Positions 1 through 7,798 are shown, numbered from the stretch's first letter. The stretch: DNA of 35,088 nucleotides from Pseudopedobacter sp040392825 (GCF_040392825.1 NZ_JBEBVH010000005.1:1-35088), one strand, 5' to 3'. The notes: a model not told the origin generated them from the letters alone. Translations and numbers: made by a program.

Positions 1-718
1 GGTAGGTGTCTCCAACGGGGATAATTTTATCTGCAATGAAGATCCGGCTACGTTCTATACTCTCAATTTTATCTAAAGCTATAATGTAAGACTTATGTAC
101 TCTTACAAAATGAAATGAGGGTAAAGTCTCTTCCATTTTTTTCATGCTTTGCAGCGTGATGATTCTTTCTGTTTTGGTGAAAATGGAAATGTAGTCTTTT
201 AATCCTTCTATATATAAAACATCATTTAAATAGATTTTTTGGATTTTATGTTCAGTTTTTACAAATATAAAGTCATTGCCTATACCTGGTTTTGAAGCAG
301 CCTGCTCTGCTGTACTTACTGCAGAAGGAGAGACTGTATTTCCATTGGATTGGTTTATGGAAAGCAAAGCCTTTGCTTTTTCTGCGGCTTTGTAAAAGCG
401 ATCAAAAGCAATTGGTTTTAGTAAGTAATCTACAACATTTAGCTCATAGCCTTCCAAAGCATATTCCTGATAAGCAGTTGTTAAAATGACTTTACATTTG
501 CCATTGGCAATTTTCAGAAACTGAATTCCGGTAAGTTCCGGCATTTGAACATCAAGGAAGACCAAATCTGCCTCGTCATTTTGCACAGCTTGCAATGCTT
601 CTATAGGATTGCGAAAGCTTTTTACCAATTCCAAAAAAGGGATTTTTGAAATGTAATCATTCAAAATGTCTATAGCAAGCGGTTCGTCGTCTACAACAAT
701 ACAGCGAATATTTGTCAT
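1..718 (-). CDS. LytTR-family response regulator (3' end beyond window)
   Basis: Two-component response regulator of the LytR/AlgR type, predicted to bind DNA after phosphorylation. I translated this from the ATG at 718 down to the window edge (about 239 residues). It begins with a receiver domain: acidic pair VDDEP near residue 10, phospho-acceptor Asp in VFLDVQMPE near residue 55, and LLKP containing the conserved Lys. After a low-complexity linker (Ser/Ala/Asn-rich) comes a LytTR domain with YIEGLKDYISI and FVRVHKSYII, typical of the family. The end (VGDT at the edge) suggests only about 15 residues are missing. Its start lies one base after the stop of the sensor kinase at 720, so the two are co-transcribed and probably translationally coupled. 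Target genes are unknown; the divergent small gene at 1964 is a candidate. Confidence 0.93.
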   Translation of the reverse strand, partial: MTNIRCIVVDDEPLAIDILNDYISKIPFLELVKSFRNPIEALQAVQNDEADLVFLDVQMPELTGIQFLKIANGKCKVILTTAYQEYALEGYELNVVDYLLKPIAFDRFYKAAEKAKALLSINQSNGNTVSPSAVSTAEQAASKPGIGNDFIFVKTEHKIQKIYLNDVLYIEGLKDYISIFTKTERIITLQSMKKMEETLPSFHFVRVHKSYIIALDKIESIERSRIFIADKIIPVGDTY

Positions 719-719
719 G

Positions 720-1748
720 CTATAAATTTAGATATAATTCGCAGAAATAATCGTCTGCATTATTCTCTACATTTAACTTATATCGGTTTGGATAGGTTAA
801 ATCTAATCGCCTTTTAACATTAGACATGCCAATTCCTCCGGTTTTATCTTTATTTAGCTGTTTGTTTTTAAGATTTGATAAAGTAAATAACAGATTATTC
901 TCAAAAACAGAAATATTGATTTTTATCGGATGCTCAGGATCTGTAGCTACGCCGTGTTTAAAAGCATTTTCAACAAAAGAGATCAGCATCAGCGGAACAA
1001 TAACCTGACTGTCAATATTACCTTCTACCAATAATTCTATTTGCCCCTCGCCTTTTAGCCGTAGTTTTTGCAAATCGATATAACTTTGCAAATAATTGAT
1101 CTCTTTACTTAAAAGAACATTTTCGTCGTTGCTTTCATAGAGCATATAACGCATAATTTCCGAAAGTTTCAGAATTGCTGTGGGTGCATCATCCGACTTT
1201 TGATATGCCAGAGAATAAATATTATTTAAAGAATTGAACAAAAAATGTGGATTGATTTGTGATCTCAAAAATGAAAGTTCGGCAGTTAAGCTTTGTTTTT
1301 CCAGATCATTCTTTTCCTTTTCATTGAAGAACCAATCTACGGTAAATTTGTAAACTGTGCTCAGGAAGATAAAGAATCCATTTACCATAAGGTGAGAAAT
1401 CATATCTGTCCAGAACTCGTTTTTGACAATCTTCTTACCCTTTATGCTGATTTCCATGTCGCTCAGATTGAACATATAGAAACTCTCGAAATATTTTAGA
1501 AAGGCGAAGATAATCACCAGTACAGAACAAGCTGCAATCCATAAGAAGAACTTCCTTTTGTTAAGCGTAGCGGGGATAATAAAATAAAGATTGGTGTAGA
1601 ATATGATAATATTCCACACAGACATAATCAAAAAATGAATAAGAAACCCCTGACTAGAGTTTAGTCCGCCGGTAGCAACCAATGTAAAAATAGCTACTAA
1701 AAACAGCCAGATTAGCGCATGCAATGATGCTTTCTTTTTCCAATTCAT
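720..1748 (-). CDS. LytS-like sensor histidine kinase (His_kinase PF06580 type)
   Basis: Membrane sensor kinase partner of the adjacent LytTR regulator. There are 342 residues. Four hydrophobic helices (roughly residues 11-28, 36-60, 66-86 and 117-136) form an N-terminal membrane module without a recognisable extracellular sensor domain. The kinase core carries the phospho-acceptor His168 in the family motif QINPHFLFNSLN, an N-box ENAFKHG near residue 260 and a glycine box GGIGMSNVKRRL near residue 305. This is the reduced kinase core shared by LytS and YehU relatives and common in Bacteroidota. The gene is first in the operon, with its promoter in the region shared with the divergent gene at 1964. 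The signal sensed cannot be read from the sequence. Confidence 0.93.
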   Translation of the reverse strand: MNWKKKASLHALIWLFLVAIFTLVATGGLNSSQGFLIHFLIMSVWNIIIFYTNLYFIIPATLNKRKFFLWIAACSVLVIIFAFLKYFESFYMFNLSDMEISIKGKKIVKNEFWTDMISHLMVNGFFIFLSTVYKFTVDWFFNEKEKNDLEKQSLTAELSFLRSQINPHFLFNSLNNIYSLAYQKSDDAPTAILKLSEIMRYMLYESNDENVLLSKEINYLQSYIDLQKLRLKGEGQIELLVEGNIDSQVIVPLMLISFVENAFKHGVATDPEHPIKINISVFENNLLFTLSNLKNKQLNKDKTGGIGMSNVKRRLDLTYPNRYKLNVENNADDYFCELYLNL

Positions 1749-1781
1749 AATTCCAGCTTAAAGATGAGAAAAAAATCCCGA

Positions 1782-1830
1782 CAAAATTATAGGGACTTTT
1801 CCGATGAACCGGCTAATTTTATCGACGAAC
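1782..1830 (-). promoter_or_regulatory. Kinase/regulator operon promoter with 21-bp-period direct repeat
   Basis: On the minus strand, TAATTTTG at 1789-1782 matches the Bacteroidota -7 consensus TAnnTTTG and would start transcription about 27 bases before the kinase ATG. No good -33 TTG is present. In its place are two direct repeats, GTTCGTCG (1830-1823) and GTTCATCG (1809-1802), identical at 7 of 8 bases and exactly 21 bp apart. Paired 9-bp direct repeats separated by about 12 bp are the typical site of LytTR-domain regulators, so this is a candidate autoregulatory site for the operon's own product. The repeats are seen directly; the binding is inferred. Confidence 0.55.
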
Positions 1831-1877
1831 TCCGAAAATCTCTACCGACGGATAAAAAGGGCGTAAAAAGACAATTT

Positions 1878-1940
1878 GTCTAATACTTTTTGGTGTTAGT
1901 CTAATACTTTTTTCAGACCAAAAAATTAGATGAATCTTTG
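1878..1940 (+). promoter_or_regulatory. Direct repeat (21-bp period) and weak -7 box upstream of the 61-residue gene
   Basis: The 14-base word GTCTAATACTTTTT occurs at 1878-1891 and again, without mismatch, at 1899-1912, a 21-bp period (two helical turns). About 20 bases further on, AATCTTTG at 1933-1940 resembles TAnnTTTG with one mismatch, which would put the repeats just upstream of the polymerase site, the usual place for an activator needed at a weak promoter. The sequence differs from the repeat pair at 1802-1830, so the same protein need not bind both. Confidence 0.5.
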
Positions 1941-1963
1941 ATCATTAAACAAAACAAAAGGTT

Positions 1964-2149
1964 ATGAAAAACTTAAAAACATCCGTTTCGCCGTTCATTA
2001 TGTTGATTATTCCGGTAATCTTCTTTATTGGACTTTCTTTAGCTTTTAATGTTACAGAAGAAGACAAAGGAAACGATCTGTCGTCTGTGAATGTTGCTGC
2101 TCCGGTAATTGAAAAAGTAAGTGTTAAAACTTTGATTTCTCTATTCTAA
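1964..2149 (+). CDS. Small single-pass membrane or secreted peptide (61 residues), unknown function
   Basis: I do not recognise a family. The 61 residues start with a basic stretch (MKNLK), followed by a strongly hydrophobic helix at about residues 10-28, then an acidic, polar tail (EEDKGNDLSS) and a short hydrophobic C-terminus (TLISLF). It could be a membrane-anchored miniprotein, or a secreted peptide of some 30 residues if the helix is a cleaved signal. Support for it being real: an intact frame starting with ATG, an AAAAGG stretch eight bases upstream, a divergent position facing a LytTR two-component operon, and a duplicated 14-base element at activator distance. It is separated by 37 bases from the next gene and could be co-transcribed with it. 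Confidence is moderate because the frame is short. Confidence 0.6.
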   Translation: MKNLKTSVSPFIMLIIPVIFFIGLSLAFNVTEEDKGNDLSSVNVAAPVIEKVSVKTLISLF

Positions 2150-2186
2150 GATTGTCTGCTGTAACTAAATTTCGTTAACATTGTAT

Positions 2187-2582
2187 ATGCAATCTGTAAT
2201 TCTTTTCGATGGAGTCTGTAATTTGTGCAATAGCTTTGTACAATTCGTCATCAAACATGACAGGAAAGAGAGATTCAGGTTTGCCTCCTTACAATCTGAT
2301 TTTGCGGAAAAAGAATTGGCAAATTCTTTTATAGATAACCAGAAAATGAGTACTGTTATTTTATTAGAAAATGGAAAGTTTTACTCTAAATCTACCGCTG
2401 CTTTACGTATTTTAAAGAAACTAAATGGTTTATGGCCATTATTATATGTTTTTATTATTGTTCCTGTTTTTATAAGAGACACAGTTTATAACCTGATTGC
2501 CAGAAACAGATATAAATGGTTTGGTAAGAAAGATTCTTGTATGATTCCTTCTCCAGAATTACAGCGTCGGTTTTTATCTTAA
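2187..2582 (+). CDS. DCC-family thiol-disulfide oxidoreductase-like protein (DUF393)
   Basis: The protein opens with ILFDGVCNLCN, the Asp-x-x-Cys-x-x-Cys signature that names the DCC family (DUF393), followed by FVIKHDRKERFRFASLQS, which is also typical. Members have a thioredoxin-like fold and are presumed to be thiol-disulfide oxidoreductases, but substrates are unknown. There are 131 residues from the ATG at 2187; an in-frame TTG six bases earlier (2181) is possible but ATG is preferred. A hydrophobic stretch (about residues 87-105, WPLLYVFIIVPVF) may associate with the membrane. No partner gene is obvious. A shared hairpin separates it from the converging htpG. Confidence 0.9.
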   Translation: MQSVILFDGVCNLCNSFVQFVIKHDRKERFRFASLQSDFAEKELANSFIDNQKMSTVILLENGKFYSKSTAALRILKKLNGLWPLLYVFIIVPVFIRDTVYNLIARNRYKWFGKKDSCMIPSPELQRRFLS

Positions 2583-2589
2583 AAAAGAA

Positions 2590-2617
2590 AATCCCAACAG
2601 ATTTCACCATTGGGATT
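2590..2617. terminator. Hairpin between convergent DCC gene and htpG
   Basis: AATCCCAA (2590-2597) pairs with TTGGGATT (2610-2617) around a 12-base loop. On the minus strand it is followed by TTCTTTTTT, a good U-tract for ending htpG; on the plus strand the tail (CTCATATAATATTTT) is weaker. It lies between two converging stop codons. Confidence 0.7.
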
Positions 2618-2642
2618 CTCATATAATATTTTATTGACTCGC

Positions 2643-4529
2643 TTAAATTAGCGAAACACTTCTATTTACGAAAGCAGTAAGATCTGCTCCGGTTAACAAA
2701 CCTTGAGACAACAATGCCAGGTCAAAAGCTTGTTTTGCCAATTCTGACTGAGCCTTTTCATCGGCACTTTCTAAAATTTTGCTAACCAGTTTATGATTTC
2801 CGTTAATAGCTACATTATAGCTGTCTGGCATGCTTCCATAAAACTGCATTCCACCGCCACCCATAGCAGCCATTTCTTTCATACGACGCATAAATTCGTC
2901 CATTGTCACAGTTACCGGAAGTTCATCAGGACTCATTGCTACAACAGAAACTTTGTAAGTTGGTTTGTTAATAGCTTTTTCGAATACTTCTTTCACCTTA
3001 TTAGATTGCTCTTCAGAGAGAATATGCTCTAATTTCTCGTCCTTATCAATTAATTTATCAATAACATCTGCATCTACACGTTTTAATGTTACTTTCTCTA
3101 ATTTATGCTCGATGTTGGTAACAAAGTGCCCATCGATAGGTGTGTTCATTAACAATACATCGTATCCTTTTTTCTGGGCAGACTGGATAAAGGCATCTTG
3201 TTTATCCGGATCATTCGTGTATAAATAAACTACATTTCCGTCTTTATCGGTTTGGTTTACTTTAACTTTTTCTTTGTATTCTTCCAGCGTGTAGTTTTTA
3301 TTGTCGGTACTTGTTAATAAACCGAAATCTTTAGCTTTTTCGTAGAACTTCTCATCGCTAATCATTCCGTATTTAACAAATAAACCAATGTCGCTCCATT
3401 TTTCTTCGTAACCTGTACGGTCTTTTTTGAACAGTTCTGCTAATTTCTCAGCAACCTTTTTAGTGATATAGCTATTTATTTTCTTAACGTTGGAATCCGC
3501 CTGTAAGAAACTTCTTGATACGTTTAATGGAATATCCGGCGAATCGATAACGCCATGTAATAACATTAAGAATTCAGGAACAATATCTTTTACTTCATCG
3601 GTAATGAACACCTGTCTGCTGAACAATTTGATCTTGTTGCGTTGGAAATCCATATCCGTCTTTATTTTCGGGAAATAAAGTACTCCGGTTAAATTAAATG
3701 GATAATCAACATTCAGATGGATCCAGAATAATGGATCATCTGCAAAAGGATAAAGCTGGCGATAGAATTCTTTGTAATCTTCTTCTTTTAATTCAGAAGG
3801 AGAGATTGTCCAAATCGGTTTTGCATAGTTAATAACATTATCAACGTCTACAGATTTGTATTGTGGTTTTCCGTCTTTGTCAGTTCCGTCTTCAACACTT
3901 TCAGACCTTTTTCCAAAAACCAATTTCGTAGGTAAGAACTTGAAGTATTTATCAAGAATTTCCTGAAGTTTATGTTGGTTTAAGAATTCTTCAGACTCTG
4001 AATTAATATGAAGAATAACATCTGTACCACGCTCTGTTTTATTTCCGGGACCGATTTCGAATTCTGTACTTCCGTCACAGATCCAACGAGCGGGTTCTGC
4101 GCCTTCCTGATAAGATAAGGATTGAATTTCCACTTTGCTGGCTACCATGAAAGCAGAGTAGAACCCTAAACCAAATTTACCAATGATTTCATTGGCATCT
4201 TTAGCATCTTTAAACTTTTCTACAAATTCTGTTGCACCGGAAAATGCAATCTGATTAATGTATTTTTTAATCTCCTCGGCCGTCATACCAATACCTTTAT
4301 CGCTAATGGTAATGGTTTTTGCTTTCTCATCGAAAGAAACGTCAACTCTTAAATCGCCTAATTCTCCATTGTACTGTCCTAAAGAAGCTAACCTTTTAAC
4401 CTTCTGTGTAGCATCAGCGGCGTTAGATACTAACTCACGTAAGAAAATTTCATTGTCCGAGTATAAGAATTTTTTAATAATCGGGAAGATGTTCTCGGTA
4501 TGAATAGAAATTGTTCCTTTTTCCTGCAT
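2643..4529 (-). CDS. htpG: Chaperone HtpG (Hsp90)
   Basis: Bacterial Hsp90, a cytosolic ATP-dependent chaperone that remodels late folding intermediates. The 628 residues are the usual length. The N-terminal GHKL ATPase domain shows ELVSNAADA, ISDKGIGMT and GKFGLGFYSAFMV, the nucleotide-binding and lid motifs. The middle domain has VRSFLQ-like text (NVSRSFLQADSN) and the catalytic-loop region RNKIKLFSRQVFI; the C-terminal dimerisation domain ends near residue 628 without the eukaryotic MEEVD tail, as expected. The gene stands alone. Its upstream region has a 13-bp palindrome (4599-4611) but no CIRCE element. Confidence 0.98.
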   Translation of the reverse strand: MQEKGTISIHTENIFPIIKKFLYSDNEIFLRELVSNAADATQKVKRLASLGQYNGELGDLRVDVSFDEKAKTITISDKGIGMTAEEIKKYINQIAFSGATEFVEKFKDAKDANEIIGKFGLGFYSAFMVASKVEIQSLSYQEGAEPARWICDGSTEFEIGPGNKTERGTDVILHINSESEEFLNQHKLQEILDKYFKFLPTKLVFGKRSESVEDGTDKDGKPQYKSVDVDNVINYAKPIWTISPSELKEEDYKEFYRQLYPFADDPLFWIHLNVDYPFNLTGVLYFPKIKTDMDFQRNKIKLFSRQVFITDEVKDIVPEFLMLLHGVIDSPDIPLNVSRSFLQADSNVKKINSYITKKVAEKLAELFKKDRTGYEEKWSDIGLFVKYGMISDEKFYEKAKDFGLLTSTDNKNYTLEEYKEKVKVNQTDKDGNVVYLYTNDPDKQDAFIQSAQKKGYDVLLMNTPIDGHFVTNIEHKLEKVTLKRVDADVIDKLIDKDEKLEHILSEEQSNKVKEVFEKAINKPTYKVSVVAMSPDELPVTVTMDEFMRRMKEMAAMGGGGMQFYGSMPDSYNVAINGNHKLVSKILESADEKAQSELAKQAFDLALLSQGLLTGADLTAFVNRSVSLI

Positions 4530-4598
4530 TTTCTTAAAATTTTTGATTTAATACTAGTTGTTAGACAGTAATCAAGTGTTATACCAATCTAAATTAAA

Positions 4599-4611
4599 TG
4601 CCAAGTTGGCA
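4599..4611. promoter_or_regulatory. 13-bp palindrome upstream of htpG (possible operator)
   Basis: TGCCAAGTTGGCA is a palindrome broken only at its centre. Read toward htpG, its right half supplies a TTGG that is followed 18-20 bases later by TATAAC, so it may overlap the -33 region about 70 bases before the start codon. A repressor or stress-regulator site is possible. This is based on symmetry and position only. Confidence 0.35.
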
Positions 4612-4786
4612 GATGTTTTTTGCTGTGGTTTGAAAAAATATTCAGCTAAACTGAAATTTTGGTATCATACTTGTTTAGTATGGGAGTCGATCGCCCTATA
4701 TCGTCCCCCGAAAAACGTCGGTTTTGGCTCCGTTTGATTAACCGGAGCCAAAGAAATCCGATTTTCTAAAATAAATCTGAAATTTT

Positions 4787-4816
4787 CTTTGCTTCCATAA
4801 TTCTCTGGTAATTTTG
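4787..4816 (+). promoter_or_regulatory. Bacteroidota-type promoter of the MFS-yjbQ operon
   Basis: CTTTG at 4787-4791 (-33) and TAATTTTG at 4809-4816 (-7, full match to TAnnTTTG) are separated by 17 bases, within the range reported for Bacteroidota housekeeping promoters. Transcription would start near 4823, some 17 bases before the ATG at 4840. Confidence 0.65.
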
Positions 4817-4839
4817 CCACAGTTTATTTAAGAGTGATC

Positions 4840-5976
4840 ATGTCCGAAAGAAAGCACATTAGAGCAGCTTGTAGTATTTTTTTCTTTATATCTGGTTTTG
4901 GTTATGCAAGTTGGGCATCCAGAATTCCTACCATACAACAACAGCTTAATTTAAACGAAGCTCAACTGGGTACCGTGTTGTTTGCTATGCCTGTAGGTCT
5001 TATCCTTACCCTCCCGCTTACCAAATATTTGTTAAGGAAACATAGCAGTAATTTAATTATGCTTATTGGCGCATTACTATTTAATATTACGTTATGCTTG
5101 CCTGGTTTTACCAATTCGATACTACAGCTTATGGTAGTTTTGTTTGTATTTGGCGCAGCAAGGAATATTATGAATATTTCTATGAATGGGCAATCGGTAG
5201 CGGTTCAGGCACATTACACTAGATCTATTATTACAACATTTCACGGTGTTTGGAGTATGGCAGGTTTTGCTGGAGCAGGGCTAGGCTATTTAATGGTTGC
5301 TAATAACATAGGGACAGAATATCATTTGCCTATGGCAGGGATCCTGATGGTTTTGCTCTCTTTGGCGGCTTACCCTCAAACCTTATATCAGGAACCTATT
5401 CCAGAGGAACGTAAACCTGTATTTTCTTTACCCGATAAATCTGTACTTGGGTTTGCTATTATCTGTTTTGCATGTATGGCTACAGAAAATGTAATGTATG
5501 ACTGGGCTATTATCTATTTTGAAAAAGCAGGTATGGCTCCGCCATCAACAGCAATTACGGGTTTTGTAGTATATATGATATTTATGACCATGGGACGTTT
5601 TGGTGGTGATAAAATTGTTCACAAAATAGGAATAGTTAATATTATTAAATTTAGTGGGCTTATGATTTTTTTTGGTTTGCTATTGGTTGCATTATTTCCG
5701 TATAAGTCTGTCATCTTTCCATCGTTCGCGTTAGTGGGGTTAGGCGTATCTTGTATTGTACCTCTCATTTTTAGTTTAGCCGGAAGAGATAAAACAGTAA
5801 ATAGTGGAACCAGAGTTGCTTCTATTTCTACTATTGGCTACTTGGGTTTCTTAGTTGTACCTCCCTCTGTAGGTTATCTTGCTCATGCAACCAGCTTAAG
5901 ATGGGCCTTTGGAATTTTAAGTTTTTTAGGCCTGATGATTTTTATACTGACTTTGAACATTAAAAATAGAGATTAA
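4840..5976 (+). CDS. MFS transporter, YbjJ-like
   Basis: Major facilitator superfamily membrane transporter, 378 residues with about twelve hydrophobic helices. The N-terminal segment FGYASWASRIPTIQ and the following LNEAQLGTVLFAMPVGLI resemble the Escherichia coli YbjJ group (ASWATR-P-I, then a glycine-rich second helix). The substrate of this group is not securely known, so none is assigned. The ATG at 4840 is taken as the start; an in-frame GTG at 4834 is possible. The stop is two bases before yjbQ, so the two form an operon driven by the promoter at 4787-4816. Nothing ties the transporter's substrate to YjbQ beyond co-transcription. Confidence 0.88.
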   Translation: MSERKHIRAACSIFFFISGFGYASWASRIPTIQQQLNLNEAQLGTVLFAMPVGLILTLPLTKYLLRKHSSNLIMLIGALLFNITLCLPGFTNSILQLMVVLFVFGAARNIMNISMNGQSVAVQAHYTRSIITTFHGVWSMAGFAGAGLGYLMVANNIGTEYHLPMAGILMVLLSLAAYPQTLYQEPIPEERKPVFSLPDKSVLGFAIICFACMATENVMYDWAIIYFEKAGMAPPSTAITGFVVYMIFMTMGRFGGDKIVHKIGIVNIIKFSGLMIFFGLLLVALFPYKSVIFPSFALVGLGVSCIVPLIFSLAGRDKTVNSGTRVASISTIGYLGFLVVPPSVGYLAHATSLRWAFGILSFLGLMIFILTLNIKNRD

Positions 5977-5978
5977 TC

Positions 5979-6401
5979 ATGAAGATTTTTCAGCAACACA
6001 TATCATTAAAAGCAAGAGAGCGGGGATTTCATTTAGTGACTGATGAAATTTTAGCGGCAATGCCAGAATTAAAACAGATTAAAATAGGAATGTGTCAGGT
6101 CTTTATTCAGCACACCTCTGCATCTCTAACAATTAATGAGAATGCGGATTATACAGTTAGAAAAGACTTTGAGTCACATTTTAATAAAATGGTACCCGAA
6201 AAAGCACCTTATTATCTCCATGATTACGAAGGAGATGATGATATGCCTGCGCATATAAAGGCTTCTCTATTGGGAGCTTCTGTAAATATCCCTGTCGCTA
6301 ACGGGAGGTTGGCTTTGGGTACATGGCAAGGTATTTATTTATGTGAACATAGGAACCATGGCGGAAGGAGACGATGTGTTATAACAGCCTGGGGAGAATA
6401 A
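5979..6401 (+). CDS. yjbQ: YjbQ family protein (UPF0047, secondary thiamine-phosphate synthase enzyme)
   Basis: Small conserved protein of 140 residues, the usual family length. Family hallmarks are present: QVFIQHTSASLTINENAD, the HD pair near residue 80 (YLHDYEGDDDMPAHIKASLLG), and the C-terminal GTWQGIYLCEHRNHGGRR. The conserved His and acidic residues probably bind a metal. The label comes from E. coli YjbQ, reported to have weak thiamine-phosphate synthase activity; the physiological role is unsettled. It follows the MFS gene by two bases and ends before a strong hairpin. Confidence 0.93.
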   Translation: MKIFQQHISLKARERGFHLVTDEILAAMPELKQIKIGMCQVFIQHTSASLTINENADYTVRKDFESHFNKMVPEKAPYYLHDYEGDDDMPAHIKASLLGASVNIPVANGRLALGTWQGIYLCEHRNHGGRRRCVITAWGE

Positions 6402-6442
6402 ATTTATATTTAAAGTTTGAGAAGAGAGAAGTTATTGATCTG

Positions 6443-6484
6443 ATCAAAAAGAGCAACCTGCTATAACAGATTGCTCTTTTTGAT
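6443..6484. terminator. Bidirectional terminator after yjbQ
   Basis: ATCAAAAAGAGCAA (6443-6456) pairs perfectly over 14 bp with TTGCTCTTTTTGAT (6471-6484), loop of 14 bases. It lies between converging genes ending at 6401 (+) and 6519 (-), and the A/T-rich base of the stem supplies a U-rich run in both directions. Confidence 0.8.
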
Positions 6485-6518
6485 TTGACCTACTAGATGT
6501 AGAGAATCGTTTAAGTAA

Positions 6519-7217
6519 CTATTTATTCTCGGTAACTTTTATCACCGGTTTAAGTTCATTATTCGGATCGCCGTCCAGGCCTGTAGCCCAAATAGTATAA
6601 TTTTTACCAGAACCAATAGCCACATCTGCTAAATCTGTAACCTTGGTTCCGCCTTTATGTAACTCTAGTTTATAAGTTCTAGGAGTAACGGCAGAAAAAT
6701 TTGTAGCGGTTTTATAGTTTATACCATCAAAGAATGTGGTGTCCACGCTCGTTGCTATGGCCTTTAGCGTAAAGCTGCCTGCATCAGGACTTAAATTAAC
6801 GAAACGTACATTTGCCTTTCCAGTAGCCGGAGCGGTTAAATGATCACGAATCAATAAAGTTTCTGGATTGGAGGCCGGACCAATTAGGAATAAAGAATAA
6901 ATACTGTCTTTTTCTGCTGTAAATTTTTTTGTACGTATGGTATCGGTATACGAATTTTCTTTATAGAAAGCGGCAGCTCTGCTACCTGTATATAGTGTGT
7001 AATATCCTTTATTACTTTTGTATTCTAAACCAGCAGTTACCAGTTGTCCATCCAATACAAAATCAGTTTTTAGCGTTCCGGGAGACGCATGGTAAACTGA
7101 TAAAAACGCAACATCTGGTTGCACAATCTCTGTCCCCTTATTTTTTAAACACGAGCTTAAACTTATTGCAACGGCAATAAATAATGCCCCTTTCGTTAAT
7201 ACTTTTAAATAATTCAT
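6519..7217 (-). CDS. DUF4397 domain-containing lipoprotein
   Basis: Predicted lipoprotein of 232 residues. A signal peptide ends in LSSC, giving a lipidated Cys23, followed by LKNKG. The mature part begins with VAFLSVYHASPGTLKTDFVLDGQLV, typical of DUF4397, in which a small beta-sandwich starts with a V-N/H-A-S-P segment; a related segment recurs near residue 138 (ANVRFVNLSPDAGSFTL), suggesting two tandem beta-sandwich units. It is probably exported to the cell envelope; function unknown. It may be read from its own promoter or through from the YtxH-like gene 223 bases upstream. Confidence 0.85.
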   Translation of the reverse strand: MNYLKVLTKGALFIAVAISLSSCLKNKGTEIVQPDVAFLSVYHASPGTLKTDFVLDGQLVTAGLEYKSNKGYYTLYTGSRAAAFYKENSYTDTIRTKKFTAEKDSIYSLFLIGPASNPETLLIRDHLTAPATGKANVRFVNLSPDAGSFTLKAIATSVDTTFFDGINYKTATNFSAVTPRTYKLELHKGGTKVTDLADVAIGSGKNYTIWATGLDGDPNNELKPVIKVTENK

Positions 7218-7328
7218 AACTTTCTAATTTAAATCAAACACGGTTGAATTTAGAGTCTAAACGTAAGGTTTGATTTATTTGATACAACACCAATGAAAAT
7301 ATTTTAAAACGAAGGTGCATGAATAAAG

Positions 7329-7436
7329 AAAAGGCTGCCTAAAACTTATTTTACAGTGAGTAATAAGAGATAAAAAATCTTCTGTTTTTGCAGACTTACT
7401 ACTTTTATTTTTGAGGTTTCTTTTTGACAGCCTTTT
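7329..7436 (-). repeat. Long-range inverted repeat between the YtxH-like gene and the DUF4397 gene
   Basis: AAAAGGCTG (7329-7337) and CAGCCTTTT (7428-7436) are exact inverted copies enclosing about 90 bases that can fold further (for example CTG/CAG around an A-run). On the minus strand the structure begins four bases after the YtxH-like stop codon and ends in CTTTATT, so it may be an extended terminator or a stable 3' end. The wide separation keeps confidence low. Confidence 0.3.
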
Positions 7437-7440
7437 CCTG

Positions 7441-7731
7441 TTAAGATTTTGCTTCAGACATTTTGGTGTTGATATCGTCTAGTTTGTTTTTCGCAAATTT
7501 CGTTGCTTCAGACGCTTTCTCTGTCATGAAGTCTGATGCTTTTTTAGACATGTTTTCTACATCTTTTGCTTTTTCACTAAGACTAGATTTCATCCTGTCT
7601 CCGTAACTTTTAGCTGTGTCCAGAACAGCATTCAGACATTCTTTCCCTTGTGTTGTTTTTGTTAAATACCAAATAGCTCCGCCAATTGCAGCTCCGGCCA
7701 AAATGGCTGTAGTTAATTTTGAGTTTTCCAT
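7441..7731 (-). CDS. YtxH domain-containing small membrane-anchored protein
   Basis: The 96 residues begin with an N-terminal hydrophobic, glycine/alanine-rich helix (TAILAGAAIGGAIWYLT, residues 7-23), followed by TKTTQGKE and a long Lys/Ala/Glu/Ser-rich amphipathic helix (about residues 30-93) predicted to form a coiled coil. This is the layout of YtxH-like (Gas-vesicle-GvpT-like) proteins, often linked to general stress in other bacteria. The role here is unknown. It stands between the SGNH gene (67 bases upstream) and the lipoprotein gene. Confidence 0.82.
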   Translation of the reverse strand: MENSKLTTAILAGAAIGGAIWYLTKTTQGKECLNAVLDTAKSYGDRMKSSLSEKAKDVENMSKKASDFMTEKASEATKFAKNKLDDINTKMSEAKS

Positions 7732-7798
7732 ATTCGTAAGTGTTTTGTTCTTAAAAGATAACAGAACAAAAGCGAATACCTTGCCAAAATAAACAGGA

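Larger units (their letters stand above)
4530..4839. other. Divergent intergenic region htpG / MFS gene, rich in inverted repeats
   Basis: No gene is seen in these 310 bases. From the htpG side: a near-perfect palindrome TGCCAAGTTGGCA (4599-4611); short inverted repeats TTCAG/CTGAA around 4651-4665 and CATACT/AGTATG (4666-4671 and 4677-4682); a 10-bp stem TTTGGCTCCG (4723-4732) with CGGAGCCAAA (4743-4752) around a 10-base loop; then the promoter of the plus-strand gene. The 10-bp stem has no U-tract on either side, so it is not a typical terminator, and it lies upstream of the plus-strand promoter rather than inside its leader. Confidence 0.55.

Noticed and set aside
2181..2186. TTG as start of the DCC-family gene
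   Set aside because: It adds only two residues and the ATG at 2187 starts right at the conserved N-terminal strand.
4607..4623. Possible sigma-54 promoter (TGGC ... TGC)
   Set aside because: The GG and GC elements are 14 bases apart rather than the strict 12, and the box points away from htpG.
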